A stretch of 64,000 nucleotides of DNA from contig NC_133101.1 of the NCBI RefSeq assembly GCF_022965805.1, positions 7,332,569 through 7,396,568 of the forward strand, read 5' to 3'. The position numbers and the translations under genes are program-made. Under the pieces are notes generated by a model, which was not told the DNA's origin, made no database searches, and saw only the letters and a program-made list of their open reading frames with translations. Positions 24,830 through 39,541 of the stretch are shown piece by piece. Position 1 is the stretch's first letter, and the number at the start of each line of letters is the position of its first letter. Source of the stretch: Primulina eburnea (lineage: Eukaryota; Streptophyta; Magnoliopsida; Lamiales; Gesneriaceae).

Positions 24830-25290
24830 TAATTTTTTTTATGAGATCGTCACATTAGTTAGTTTTATGATACAGATCTTTTACTTGACAAAATTCATTA
24901 AAAAAAATTTCACAAAAAATCATGAGAGACGATATCACGAGTTAATTTTGTCCGACAGATTCTGACCAGACACACTTATGAAAAATTATTAATTTTCGTG
25001 CCAAAAATATTACTGTTCAAAATAGTTATGGATCATATCAACAAATCTCACGGTTATAGACATGTGATACAGTTATCACAGGAGACCTACTCGTTTTCTT
25101 TTTTCTGTTTTTTTTATCGCGTTGCTCTCTTGTGAGATCGTCTCACGGGTTTATATCTACGAGACGGGTCGACCCAGACCATTTATACCATGAAAAATAA
25201 TAATTTTGACATAAAATATTATTTTATTTTTCATGAGTTAAATCGGTTTAGAAATCTCTCTCAGAGTGAAACATATTCTAATTGAAATAA
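24830..25290. mobile_element. Diverged relics of the palindrome-ended MITE family
   Basis: Several family words survive (ATGAGATCGTCACATT, CTTGTGAGATCGTCTCACGGG near 25128, TACGAGACGGGTCGACCCAGACC, ATGAAAAATAATAATTTTG), but ends and target duplications cannot be drawn. Two overlapping or nested old copies are likely. Confidence 0.5.
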
Positions 25291-25498
25291 ATTCAAATAT
25301 TGATATCATTTAAATTTATCATTACAAATTCCTCCCCCGAACCTAAAAATCCTTTCATTTAAGCTGTTTTATTTTTCATGAGTTAAATCGGTTTAGAAAT
25401 CTCTCTCAGAGTGAAACATAATTCTAATTGAAATAAATTCAATATTGATATCATTTGAATTTATTATTACAAATTCCCCCCCCGAACCTAAAAAATCA
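25222..25498. repeat. Tandem duplication, unit about 145 bp
   Basis: 25222-25353 and 25367-25498 repeat the same sequence, starting TTTTATTTTTCATGAG and ending CCCGAACCTAAAAA, with only a few substitutions and small indels. The short spacer between copies contains CATTTAAGCTG. The unit begins inside a MITE relic. Confidence 0.85.
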
Positions 25499-26684
25499 TT
25501 TACGCAACCACTAAAATTGGTCTATTCACAGCAAATCTAAAAATAGCCTTCCATGGCAAATTGAAATCACAATAAAATGAAAACAGAAATAATTAAATTT
25601 ATTTAGTAACTAAAACTGTAAGATTACGCGTATAACCACTAAATTTCTCTCACTCCTTGCTTTTATATATATACGGAGAAGCTAGATAGTACGATAGATT
25701 GGAAATATAATAAAAACGATATAATAGAAAATGTTGTTTTTGATATTTATTTTATTTTTTTTATTTAAAAACTAAATAAGATTAGATAATACAAATCTTA
25801 GTTGTTTAACATATATATGGCATATGATGTGTACCACGTATCTAAAGTAAATTTAAGATATCAATTTGGTAACTAAATTAAATTCTATTGCAATTAAATT
25901 TAATACAATATCATAAGATATATTTATTGATTTTTAAATTTGTTATTAATTTTTTTTAAATTCAATGTCTAGTAGAAATAACATCCACTAATATAAACTA
26001 TGCTACATGTTGTACTACACATATTAAATTTAGAAAATGAACATCTTCTTATGTCAAATAATCACTGATTCTTGAATCCTTATTAAATGTTGAAATACGA
26101 TTAAATTTACTTTATCTTTTTTTAAATACGTAAGAGCAAATGTATTAGAGTCAAAGATTCACCGTTTGCTTATGAGTGAAAATATTTTATGTGATCTGAT
26201 GAATTAATAGTGCAAGGAGTATCTGACTAGAACAAGAAATGTGCTCGAAAATTGTTTTAAAAAAAATTTCTAACTTTGGGTCATGGTATTAGTTTTAATA
26301 AACAAAAAATACATCTCTTCTCACAGTACAAAGAAAGTTCATTTTTGTTTGACAAAAAATATCATAAAAACTTGCATAAAAACTTATTTCAATAGATTAT
26401 ATCTTATATTTAACTATCATATGCTAATAAAATATTTTTTTTTATCTTGATCCATACTTTTGAATTTTTAAACAATTATACTACGCATAGAATAATTATT
26501 TTATAGAAAAAGTATTTTAAAATTTTAATATAATATCTAATTTGTTTCATATTAAAATTATTTAACACTTTTTTTTTTAATATTATCACTCATCGCATGC
26601 ACGAGAACACTGTTGCAACTGGGTGAAGTTAGGTTGGATTTTGGAAAAACAGTACTGGGTTCCTTTCAATGAAAACTCATCTAG
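25499..26684. other. AT-rich intergenic DNA upstream of RPL15
   Basis: Strongly AT-rich with long A and T runs. No open frame or repeat with clear ends. Confidence 0.5.
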
Positions 26685-26687
26685 AAA

Positions 26688-26759
26688 GGCCCAATAAATA
26701 AGCCCAAAATGAGGCCCAACTGACGATATTAACTTTTTTTTTAAAAAATCAAACCCTAA
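26688..26759 (+). promoter_or_regulatory. Site II elements and telo-box in the RPL15 promoter
   Basis: Three (G/A)GCCCA motifs, the reverse of the TGGGC(C/T) site II element, lie at 26688-26693, 26701-26706 and 26713-26718. A telo-box AAACCCTAA follows at 26751-26759. This pairing just upstream of the start codon is a known hallmark of plant ribosomal protein promoters, linking expression to TCP factors and cell growth. Confidence 0.75.
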
Positions 26760-26806
26760 CTCCAAATCCAGATTGGTTCTCTGCTTCCACCGCTGCAGCA
26801 GCAACT

Positions 26807-28862
<2,056 letters not shown>

Positions 28863-30798
28863 TTTTCTTGTTATGTTTTGGTACTCCGACAGTAAGACTT
28901 GAATATTTTGAGATTGCGATAGTAATTTTGAATGTTATTTGTGGAGCGTGGAGTTTGTGTTGGGCTGAGAAATTGAAACCCTTTGTATTCCATAATTTTG
29001 AACTCTTTAATTTTTTTATCTCCTGTCTGAATTGAATGGCCTTTTTGTCTTGGTGGAAGTGGGGAAATTCCAAGCAACTTTTACGACTCTACCCTACCAG
29101 TGTATATGCGAATTCTTTGTTCAGGCATAAATCACTCCATTTTGTAAAAGCCTTGGATCCATCTTAAATTCCCAAGTGCTATCTCTTCTGCATCTCCCTC
29201 TCCGAAAAGCCACTAGGCTGAGGTTCATAGTTACCGGAGTTATTTGTCCCCGGCTTGGAATACATGTGCTGCTGCTGTATTCACTTCGTTGATAGGGAAT
29301 GGAACATCCAAAAACATACATACCGGGGCATTTTTGCATTTTAGAGTGGTGCAAATTATCAAGTTGAGAACCGGAATGTGTCATATAGCCAACTCTCGGC
29401 TAATTAATAACTAAGATTTAGATCTACATTCTGCATTGCAGGCACCAAACCAACGAATGGGTCTCCTCCATATTGGCCTAGTGGGTTGTCCTCCATGTAA
29501 GATATAGTCACCAACTACACAAATAAAAATCATGGCTAATTATGAACTTTTAAAACGTGGATGTGGAAAGAAAGTGAGAATGACAATAAGCTTAATGATT
29601 AAAGATAAAGACTAGAGGGTCTTTGGCGAGTACCCATTTGAGAAATAAAAGTCACACTAAGTTGAAAAAAGACTTCAATCTTCTAAAACAACATAATGGG
29701 ATTTGAGTAATTTGCTTAAAAGGGTGGACTCCTTCCCTAGTGCTTTCCTTTTGTATCTCTGTCTGTCTTTCCCTTCAAGATGTAGGAATGTTTTTCGTTC
29801 AAAGAATCCGCAAATCAAGCTATATATATATATAAATATATAAAGGTGGGTATTGGGTAATATCTTCATAATCATATCATTACATAAATTGACACATATG
29901 TATCATACCCGTGTTTATTTAGTGTTTGCTCCGTCATTTGTTGCGAAAAGCAGGTTAAGAATAGTATGTTTCTCTATCAGAAATACAGAGATACAATCCA
30001 TTGTTAAAATGATACAAGAACCTAGATATTTCATTTATCATTGTGCAAGAATCCAATGAAGCTCTGGGATTAGTTAGTTCAGCTATATCCATGCATGGTG
30101 GCGATTTCTTTTCCGTTCCATAGTAATATCGTGAAATGATCATCAGTGTTCTATGCGTATTTTATAGAAAAACTCGTAAATTTTTTGGCATATATTTAAA
30201 AGATGTTAAGTCGTGTATAAGTTGTAATTACATGCAAATTATCTATTTAGAATAATTCACATATAAAATATAGATTGTTAATTTACCTCATTTTCCATAT
30301 TTAATTAGCTAAAAAGAAAACTTAAAAAATTAGAAATTAAATTAAAAATCACATTTAATTTTTTGTGATTTTATAAATTGAATTTTTATCCATAGATAAG
30401 AATCGTGAATAAACGATGATCATGTAGTTGAGGTGGTTCGATCGAAGAAAGATTGAGTGTTTGAGGGTATTGTTATGAGAATAGAGATATTTTAGAGAAA
30501 ACAATATCATCGAATACATATGTACTTTTGGTAGTATATATTTATTTTTTTGTGATAGTGGTCTTTTATGTTATTCAATTTCAATCTTAGTCATATATAT
30601 TTAAATTGTGGTATTTTTAAATTTTTTTTTTTAATTGAAAGTGATTATTTGACAATGCACACATGATCAACGTCATGCCATAGTCACATATTGTGTCTTG
30701 TTAAACCATCATCGAAAAAATGATTAAAATAACGAATTGAGATTGAAATTTAATAAAATAGACGGATAACTCTTATTGCAATTTTCCAATTAACTTTT
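28863..30798. other. Intergenic DNA after RPL15 with weak coding-like frames
   Basis: The RPL15 3' UTR comes first. Minus-strand frames between about 29190 and 29500 have a codon-like composition (one contains QQQHMYSKPGTNN, another MEDNPLGQYGG) but no start, domain or consistent joining that I can support. A TA-rich stretch lies near 29822. Confidence 0.35.
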
Positions 30799-30980
30799 GA
30801 GTGTGTCTCATGTGAGACCGTCTCACTGATACTAATCTGTGAGACGGGTCAACCCTATTCATATTCACAATAAAAAGTAATACTCTTAGCATAAAAAGTT
30901 ATACTTTTTCATAGATAACCCAAATAAGAGATCCGTCTCACAAATTCGACCCGTGAGACCGTCTCACACAAGTTTTTGCC
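30799..30980 (-). mobile_element. Palindrome-ended MITE, copy 5, with exact 9-bp TSD
   Basis: A 182-bp element starts GAGTGTGTCTCATGTGAGAC and ends CACACAAGTTTTTGCC. It is flanked by exact TTAACTTTT repeats (30790-30798 and 30981-30989). A close-to-consensus copy. Confidence 0.92.
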
Positions 30981-31129
30981 TTAACTTTTACTCCGTGAAT
31001 TATCAAGTATAGGGTAATTTGGGAGAATATTCAAATTCAGGCTATATAAATAAAACAAAAATCTTCACTTTAATTTTGAAACTCATTAATAATTTGGTTG
31101 TAATATTATCAATATCTTCATATAATTTT

Positions 31130-31275
31130 AAGAGTATGTTTCACGAATCTTTATCTGTTAGATGAGTCAACCTTATCGATATTCACAATAAAAAGTAATA
31201 CTTTTTCATTGATGACCCAAATAAGAGATTCGTCTCACAAAATACGATCCATGAGACCGTCTACAGAAAAGTGGA
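31130..31275 (-). mobile_element. Palindrome-ended MITE, copy 6, internally shortened
   Basis: Starts GAGTATGTTTCACGAATC, missing the first palindrome, and keeps GATATTCACAATAAAAAG and TGATGACCCAAATAAGAG. It ends near CATGAGACCGTCTACAG. It is shorter than full copies and has no clear target duplication. Confidence 0.7.
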
Positions 31276-31849
31276 GGAGATGAGACATTTACGCTAATAT
31301 TCACAATAAAAGCCACTTTATTTTACAACGAAATGAGAGAGAACGACAATTGATCCACACGGAAACCTGTTTTAGAATTGTCTCAATTTTTCTTTTCCTC
31401 GTTATTTGATTTGACAATTTATCAAGCTGGAAGTAAACTACAAAATATTCCTTAAATGAAGGGTCTAAAATATTTTTGAGAAAAAAATTCTCATATATTC
31501 AAAATAATAAAATTTTGTATCGAAATCTCGACCTATCTTGAGATTTATGGGCTTAAAGCATTTATAAATTCATTAAGATTACAAATCGAACCCTTACATA
31601 TTTATATGATATTTTATGTTAATTATGATGGATTTCAAATCACTCAAAAATGATGTTATTTGAAATTCATTATATTTAGTATTACTAATATACAAAATAT
31701 TAAAGTATGGATTTAATGATTTGATATATTATTTTATTTTAAAAATAAAACTAATTGAAATCTAGTGATCTGGAATTCATCAATCCAAGTGTAACCTAAA
31801 ATAATTTATAAACTGCATAATAAACTATAAGATGTTCAAAAGGTAGTAA
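31276..31849. other. AT-rich intergenic DNA
   Basis: I see no gene or repeat here. Confidence 0.5.
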
Positions 31850-32195
31850 TCTATACTATTTTATTAAGTTTGAGACACTTAGAGTAAATAACTTTGGTGT
31901 CATGGTCTGTTTGAATAATTATATATATTAATAAAATATTTAAATTTTAATGTCAGTTATATGTATTTCAACGGATAGAGTCATTTTTTTGGGGGTTTAG
32001 GTCACATGTTTAATTCTCACTTAAGTCTTTTTTTATTCTTTTAATTTTCAATTTATTTTTTAATTTATATATCAAAATTACAGTGTAGTCCCTCATTTTT
32101 TCTTATAATTATATTTTGATTATCATTTAAATATAAATCAAATGAATTATAAAAAAATATTATACAAGCACGCAACGCGTGCATCGGTGCACTAG
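31850..32195 (+). mobile_element. Short non-autonomous Helitron
   Basis: The 346-bp element starts TCTATACTA after an A (31849) and ends CTAG before a T (32196), the Helitron A/T target rule. A hairpin with 6-bp stem GCACGC-AAC-GCGTGC (32168-32182) stands nine bases before the terminal CTAG. There are no terminal inverted repeats and no target duplication. These are the defining structural marks of Helitrons. Confidence 0.85.
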
Positions 32196-34140
32196 TATCA
32201 ACAATCGCGGAGCCAAAATTATTAACCTACTCGGGCTAAGATTTTCAGATAAAAAACCGACGTTTTTGAAATAGTGCATACGAATTCTTCTTCAAGAATG
32301 GAAAACTACAATTTCTCACATTTTGTTGCTAGTGAACAAGCATCATTTTTCACTTTAAGCAAATTGCAGTTAAATTTATTTATCAAGTCTACTTTAGAGA
32401 TGAAAACAGTAAAATTTTTGAATTTGAAGATGGGATCTTCTTCCACTGCTTAATTCCTTCACCTTCAAACAATCATAATTATGTCCTCCACTTACCCAAT
32501 TAAATGCCATTATTTCACTAGTAAAAGTTCCTATTTAAAAGATTGCCTCTGTGTGGAATTCAAAGAGGCGCTCACTCCTACCATATCCAAACACACCTTT
32601 ATAAATTGAACAAATGGAATTCATTTCTTAACTAACTTAATGGATCAAATTATGGCAAAGACATGCCATAAATATAATTGCTTTCCTCAATATGCTTATT
32701 TTTTTATACTCCATCTTGATTTACTTCGGTCAAAATTCATAAATGGAGGATATGATCGAGTGTTTATCGTTTTATTAAAAAATATAACAATGATACAATT
32801 ATAATATTTTTAAATTATATAGCAACCAAATATCAAAATTCACTTCGATTACTCACTCAACAGAGAAAATTATTGCATCTAAAAATCTCTTCTCCAATAA
32901 TTTTGTTTTTTAGACCAGAGAACACACAAACGCTACCTTTGGTGCGCTATGAGTAAACTCACGAGCCAATGCCAGTATCATACAAACAACGTCGATCGAG
33001 TAAATTGCACTGGACAAGCTATGTGAAACATGTACAATGAGAAGACAAATACAAGAGGATTCGAACATAAGACCTCTCAAGTCTCAATAAGTGTATAAAT
33101 AAAAACTCTCTTATAAGAATACATGATTATTTTGATCTGAAGATGTAAAATGGGTAGTATGTGCATTTTTATTTTTATTTTTGCAAAAAGAAAGGATATT
33201 ACTCGAGTGTCTTTTTCAGAAATGAATTTCCCACATTCTGACGACGACCCTTGTAATAAGTGGGCAGCGTTTCGAAAATTGACATTTTTAAAAATTCTAG
33301 GATTCTGTGTTGTTTATTTGCAGTGATTATGGGAAGCTTTGATTTTGATTTTGGAAGTGTCTCTGTCACGCACAACTCAACATTCCTTTTTTTTTCCCCA
33401 AGCTTTTTGTTTTTTGTTTTCCTTTAATTACATATATAAAAAAACCTAAACAATTTACTTACATTTTAAAAAATTCATTTAATTAGCAATTTTCTTATTT
33501 TAGATCGATGTGCGATCGTTTATTACTTACTATTACGAGAATAAGTTTTCTTATATGATAGAGTCAACCTACCTCAACCGCATGTAAGTTTGAACTCCAC
33601 GTTCCTCTAAATATCATTATATAAACAAAAAAATATTTATTCGAATCATTTAAAAATTACGTTGTCATTCATATCACTTGGCTTGGACGCAAACTAATTG
33701 ACGCACCTAAATATCATTAAATATTTTCTATGAAGTAAATAATTCAACTCAAAACGCAGTATAATGGGTTTGAATTCGACTCGAATTATATAATTTAATT
33801 ATAAATCAAATAACATTCAAATCAAGTCAAAAAAAACTTATAAACGAAGTAAGTGGGTTGTGTTGCAATAAAAAAAAGGAAAAATAGAAGAAATTATCAC
33901 CTCCTAAGAATAATTTCCCAATGGACAATTAATCAATCAATTAACTTTAATATATATTTAAAACATTAAATTTTGTGTCTTATATCAATATTTAAATAAT
34001 TTTTTTGCAAGAATTATCAAATAATTAAAAAATTAATTCAATAAAAAATAGTTAATTGATCACTTTTTTTTCTTCATATTTTGTGCTTTTGTGAGTATAT
34101 ATTTTAAAGTTTTACAAGTCGACTTTAATATTCATTTATA
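32196..34140. other. AT-rich gene-free DNA
   Basis: No supported gene. The only open frames are short and without family resemblance. Confidence 0.5.
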
Positions 34141-34460
34141 TGCCTTGAATGATAACAGAACGCAGTGCTTTCCACGCGCATGGTGGACCCGTGTCGTGAA
34201 AAGTGGGGTCACGCACTTCACGCGAGTGGAGTCTGGTACGGCACGTGGGATTGGCACGTGAAAAAAGATATAACTAGTGGGCCTTCTTTTTGTGGTTGAG
34301 TGGGCATTGAAGAGAATGAAGGAGACAAAACTTTAACGGGCCCCATTCACCACTTAATGGGCCCCCACTGTTACTGGCCCTATTCCATCTAAGAGCAGCT
34401 CGAACCTCCCTAGGCTGGCTGCCTCCCTCCCTCGTTCCCGCTTTTACCCCTATGATCGCG
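34141..34460. promoter_or_regulatory. GC-rich island with two G-boxes, possible orphan promoter
   Basis: In a surrounding of very AT-rich DNA this stretch is GC-rich. It carries CACGTG G-boxes at 34242-34247 and 34255-34260, repeated CACGC words, GGGCCC, and (T/A)GGGCC site II-like motifs near 34280, 34341 and 34360. A pyrimidine-rich tract (CTCCCTCCCTCG) follows. No protein frame begins downstream. It could be a promoter of a non-coding transcript or a relic of a lost gene. Confidence 0.4.
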
Positions 34461-35401
34461 GCAGTTTAGTGCTTTGTTTTTATGGGCAGAATTGAGATTT
34501 TACACGACTGTTCCTACTATTAAATATAATAAATATGTATGCGTACGTATGCCGAGATTTCAAATTCTTGAAATTTAATTTAAAAAATTGAAAGTGTGTA
34601 TCAAAGATGATGAGGATTGCTCTTTTCAAATTTAAAATAAAATAAAATAAATTACGATTAAAAATATAAATATTGTATCTTAAAATAAATAAAAATTTGG
34701 AATCATCTCTTCAACTTTTCAGTCTAGTGAGTTTGATAGAAGTGAAATTTATAGTTTTGGTTTTACATATTTATTTTCTTGATTTTCAAATATTATGAAT
34801 TTTGAGTTTAATTCGCAAATTTTTCCCTTAAAAAAAAGTTTTAATACCTTAGTGATGGAGTGCAAATGGGGGGAAAATTTCTCTCAATTTTATGATAATA
34901 TAGTTATTTTAAGATAATTTTATTAACACAAAATAGGAAGAAAACTAGATAAAAACCTAATCAAAAAGTTATAAAAAAAACGATAACATAATAATAGTTT
35001 GATTAAGTATGAATGAGAGTAAATAATATGAATAACCTCTTGAGAGCTCTTGTGCGTCAAGTTGGTGATGTCGTAAAAGATATATATTATATCTTAATTA
35101 GTAAGACTGTCTTTGCTGGAAACAAGACCATCGATAGGTAGAGGATAAAATCAATCTCAAAGTCACATGAGACAACATTAATATTAAGACACACGTTTTC
35201 TCGACTCATGTGTCTAAAGACTCGACCTATTAATACTCAAGTTGATGTAACCCTGTTATGTTCATTCATCAATTAGCATGAAAAAGTTTTATAATGTTAC
35301 AATTATAAATAAATAAAGTTTTATTTTGCCTTAACAACTATAATTTTAAAAATGATGATAAAATTTTGATCCTCTTATAATATCAACTGAAATCCATATG
35401 T
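34461..35401. other. AT-rich gene-free DNA
   Basis: No gene or bounded repeat seen. Confidence 0.5.
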
Positions 35402-35410
35402 TTATAACTA

Positions 35411-35593
35411 AGCAAAAATTTACGTGAGACGGTCTCACGAGTCGTATTTTGTGAGACATATATTTTATTTGGGTCATCCATGAAAAAATATTACTTTTTA
35501 TGCTAAGAATATTACTTTTTATTGTGAATATCGGTAGGGTTAACCTGTCTCACAGATAAAGATTCGTGAGATTGTCTCATAAAAGACCTACTC
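35411..35593 (+). mobile_element. Palindrome-ended MITE, copy 7
   Basis: Starts AGCAAAAATTTACGTGAGAC and ends GTCTCATAAAAGACCTACTC, 183 bp. Flanking 9-mers TTATAACTA (35402-35410) and TTGCAACCA (35594-35602) agree at six positions, so the target duplication is probably eroded. Confidence 0.78.
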
Positions 35594-35602
35594 TTGCAAC
35601 CA

Positions 35603-36158
35603 AGACTATATACCTAGTGAGAACGTCATCGCCTGTTTCGCAAGAGTCGAAGTCAATGAAGTACGTTCATGAATAACTTTTTTTTTTGTATCATATTTTA
35701 AAATTTATGTTATTTAGCCAAAAAAAAGATACTGAATTATAAATTTAAAATGTTTCTTGATAATATTTGGCTATTTAGTGGACAATATTCTACTTATTAT
35801 GATAGCATAAAATAAATTTTAAATTTGATACAATGGAAGCTAGGGTTGATGGAGTCTCAAGTTCAAAGACGACCTAAAGCAATAAGATCATTGAAATCAA
35901 TTATTACCAATTATGTATAGTTAGTAGGATTTGGACCATTTTTTTCATTACCCACCACCCATTAATGGTTAAAAACTATTATTGTCCTAACATGATAAAT
36001 TCAAGGTATTTTAAAAAAAATTACGAATTTCTCATTAATTTTTTAGTTTAATGATTTTTTTTTTCAACTTTATGATTTTCTGATCGTACTATTAAATAAA
36101 GAAATTACGAGGAAGCAATTACTTCCATCCTATATATAATATATACATACATATATAT

Positions 36159-36203
<45 letters not shown>

Positions 36204-36453
36204 GATGCTAGTGAATGGTATTTTATTTATTTATATTGCTTAGTAATTTTTAAAATAAAATCAAACTAATTAATAATTTATTCCTGATCGACTCCTCCAT
36301 TTGAAGGGTGTGGATTGTAGGTGGCTATAACTCATTCTGAGTGTTTGTAAATCAAAATTTTAAATTCTTCCTCAGATCAAATCTTTTTCTACGTATAAGT
36401 TCCTTCCATGCAGATGTAACGTAAAATTTAATATATTTTATATAAAAAAACTA

Positions 36454-36490
<37 letters not shown>

Positions 36491-37299
36491 GTTTGAAATA
36501 AATAAATTAAAGTTGAAAGGGAAAAAAAATCATTAATTGAATGTTTACTGATCGGCGTCACAGCGTTCTTTGATTCTCATTCAATAATTCAGAACTCTGC
36601 AAATTTGACAAATCTCAATTGTTTACGCTGCGTCTTACATCAGTACTTTTAGCCAACCTATTTTGCCTTCTCATTTACTCACCTATTTTTAATTTTTTTT
36701 ATATAAAAAAAACCAGCCTATTTATGCCTTCCCCCCAATTAATTTTAAAATATTATTTTTCTAGAAAATTAATTTATCGATTTTCTAACTAAACAAAAAG
36801 AAATCCTACCACCTCAAAGCTCTAGGGTTATTTTAAAATTTTATTTACTTAAATATATTAAGCTTAATTCGTTCTTAATTTTTAAAATGCTAATAATGAA
36901 TAATATAACTGTAATTTTAATAAAATTATGTGTAAGAATCAAATAATCAATCTAATGTTTTGATATCCTAAGGTACAGACTTTCATTACGAGTAATTAAT
37001 AGACTATTTTATATATTCTAATGTCTAGGCCTTCATTATCATTAACATCTAGCTAATTGCATTATTTTTATCTACAATAAGTTGCATGTGTTGTGTTGCA
37101 ATTATTCTCACTACATAGAGCGATCAAATCGTGATGTTTAAGTTGTCATATATTTTGAAAGATTTGAGTTGCACTGTTATCACCAACTATATATAATTTA
37201 TGTAAAGCGACAAACGATCGGTCTTACAATTAATATCTGAGTCAATGTAACGGATTTGATTCTCATTTATTGCAAGAAATATAACTATTATGAGAGAAA
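35603..37299. other. AT-rich gene-free DNA with TA microsatellites
   Basis: Holds TA/TACA microsatellites at 36131-36199 and 36455-36488. No gene is seen. Confidence 0.55.
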
Positions 37300-37339
37300 T
37301 TGTTGGGATGCAATAATTATCCCTATAGAAAGATCAATC

Positions 37340-37520
37340 GAACTTGGCGCCATTTCTGGCTCCGTCCGGGCTAGAATTTTAATCTCTAAAATTTTTAAAT
37401 ATTTTAATTTGATATACCCGGGCTATTATCATATTATTCTAAAATTATACAAAATTTACCTATAAATTTTTTCAAAAAAAATTGGGCTACCTAGCCCGGG
37501 TACAAGCTAATGTCCCTCTG
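37340..37520. repeat. Inverted-repeat remnant with CCGGGCTA / TAGCCCGGG arms
   Basis: Arms GTCCGGGCTAGAATTTT (about 37365) and TTGGGCTACCTAGCCCGGG (about 37484) bracket an AT-rich centre, with CCCGGGCTATT between. This resembles a decayed transposon end region; no target duplication was found. Confidence 0.35.
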
Positions 37521-37529
37521 CCCCTGTTT

Positions 37530-39541
37530 GGCGCTTTGGTTGTTATATGGTTTAAGAGATATGAGTTAACTATAACTTTTAGTAAAACTGAAAACACTCG
37601 ATCCTCTACACCATGACTTAATATATGTTGTATTAGAGCAATGCCCGGAGATGAATGTCCCTAAAGACGAGGGAATTGACTGAACATATGAAGTTGAGGT
37701 TAATGTCTCAAGTTCAAATCCTACAAAAATCTTATATGTTTGCACATCCAAAAGATGGTAGTGGTGGTGGGTTACTCGTCACGAAAAATAAAAATAAGTA
37801 TGAACTATTTACATACATAATTACCTATAATCATAATATAATACCATGTTTTTTTGGTTCTTTATGAGCTTAATTTTCCATATAAAAGCAGATGTATTTG
37901 AGCAATTATTGCACTCGATTTATGTAATATATTGCAAGAATTAAATAACGAAACATAATATATCATATTTATTTTTGGAAAGTTGATATTTATATTTCAT
38001 TTATTGTTATTTGTATTCTATTTATGAATAAATTTCTCACATATTTTATATATGAAGAGGAGTGTAGATAACACAAAATTAAATGTATATATCAACTCCC
38101 TTATTTTTAGAAATCTAGTAATTGAGTAAAGTCATGAAACTATAAATTACTGTACTATTTATTTTGATGCATGATATTATGTTTTATTGGATTAACTGTA
38201 GTCTTGTGATTATGTTTTATTAATCAATTTTAGTATCTTTTATAAAAAATTATATAATTAAATTTTAGTATCATTGTTAAAATTTTATAATCACATTACT
38301 AAAGATACATAATGTCACATGAAATTTTTTAACTATGTAATTATAAAAATTCAACAACGATATTAACAATTTAATTATATAATTTTGAGGAGAAAGACTA
38401 TAAATAATCATTAAAACATAGTTATAGAACTATAATCGATTTAATAAAAGAAACATGATTAAGTATTATTAAATATTAATACACACATGACTAAATTCGA
38501 CATTTGTCACGTACAAATTACAATTATCGGAAAATTATCCAATATCATAAACCCTAGCTACTCGCAATTTCGGTTGGGGAAAAAATAGTTGTAATTTTAA
38601 ATGTAAAATTATGGTCTACATTTTTGTTAATCAAGAAAGTTAAATTGACAACGATTTATCCATGTTTTCAAAGCGAACTTGTTATGATGAATAAAAAACA
38701 TTAATGATGCGAAGTAAATAGCTATCATTTTTAAACCTTCCCAAAGTCAAAAGTACTGATAAAGCAGTCGGAGAATTTAATATCCCCCTTAATAATTTAT
38801 CATAATTTCTTACAATTATTTTGTCTACATAATGCCGATATTATTTAATTTATTTATTGATATAAAGGGTATTTGCAGATTTAAAATTATGACCCCCTGC
38901 TCTGAATTATTCCCTTATTCCAACAAAATATTAATGCCAATTAATATCGGTGGCTGGACAGTTACCACTTACCAACGTTATTAATATTTTACAGTGGGGA
39001 ACATGTTTAGTTGGAAAAACATAGAATTAATATTGTTCACGAAAAAAGTAATGACTATTTTTATTAAAAATGTTCCATTTTCGGACATATATATATATAT
39101 ATGTTTACTAACAATGTATTTTAAAAATGGGAACATTATATTTTTTGTTATGTTTGTTTATTTTTTTGTGATTTTGATAATCTATGTTAAATTCAGTTTC
39201 AGACCAATATATTTGTTTTATTTGAAATTTTAGTCATTTTTTTCTGACATGAAACGAACGCGACTTTAACATATCGCTGACATGTAAAATATCATATCAG
39301 TGCTCTGGTTCGCAATGACTAAAATTATCAAAAATTTAAAAATATTTGACTAAAACTAAAACTTGATAATATTTAAAACCAAACTATAATTTTTATTTTT
39401 AAAATTGTATGTAAAAATTACTAAAAATCAGTCATTCACAACCACCGAAGGATTCCTCGAAAAGTTAAGGATTAATAATTTTTTAAGAAATCGAATGGAT
39501 TCGGTCTTATACATACGCGAGGAAGGTAATCAAAAAAGAAA
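37530..39541. other. AT-rich gene-free DNA
   Basis: I see nothing coding here. Short frames have AT-driven composition. Confidence 0.5.
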
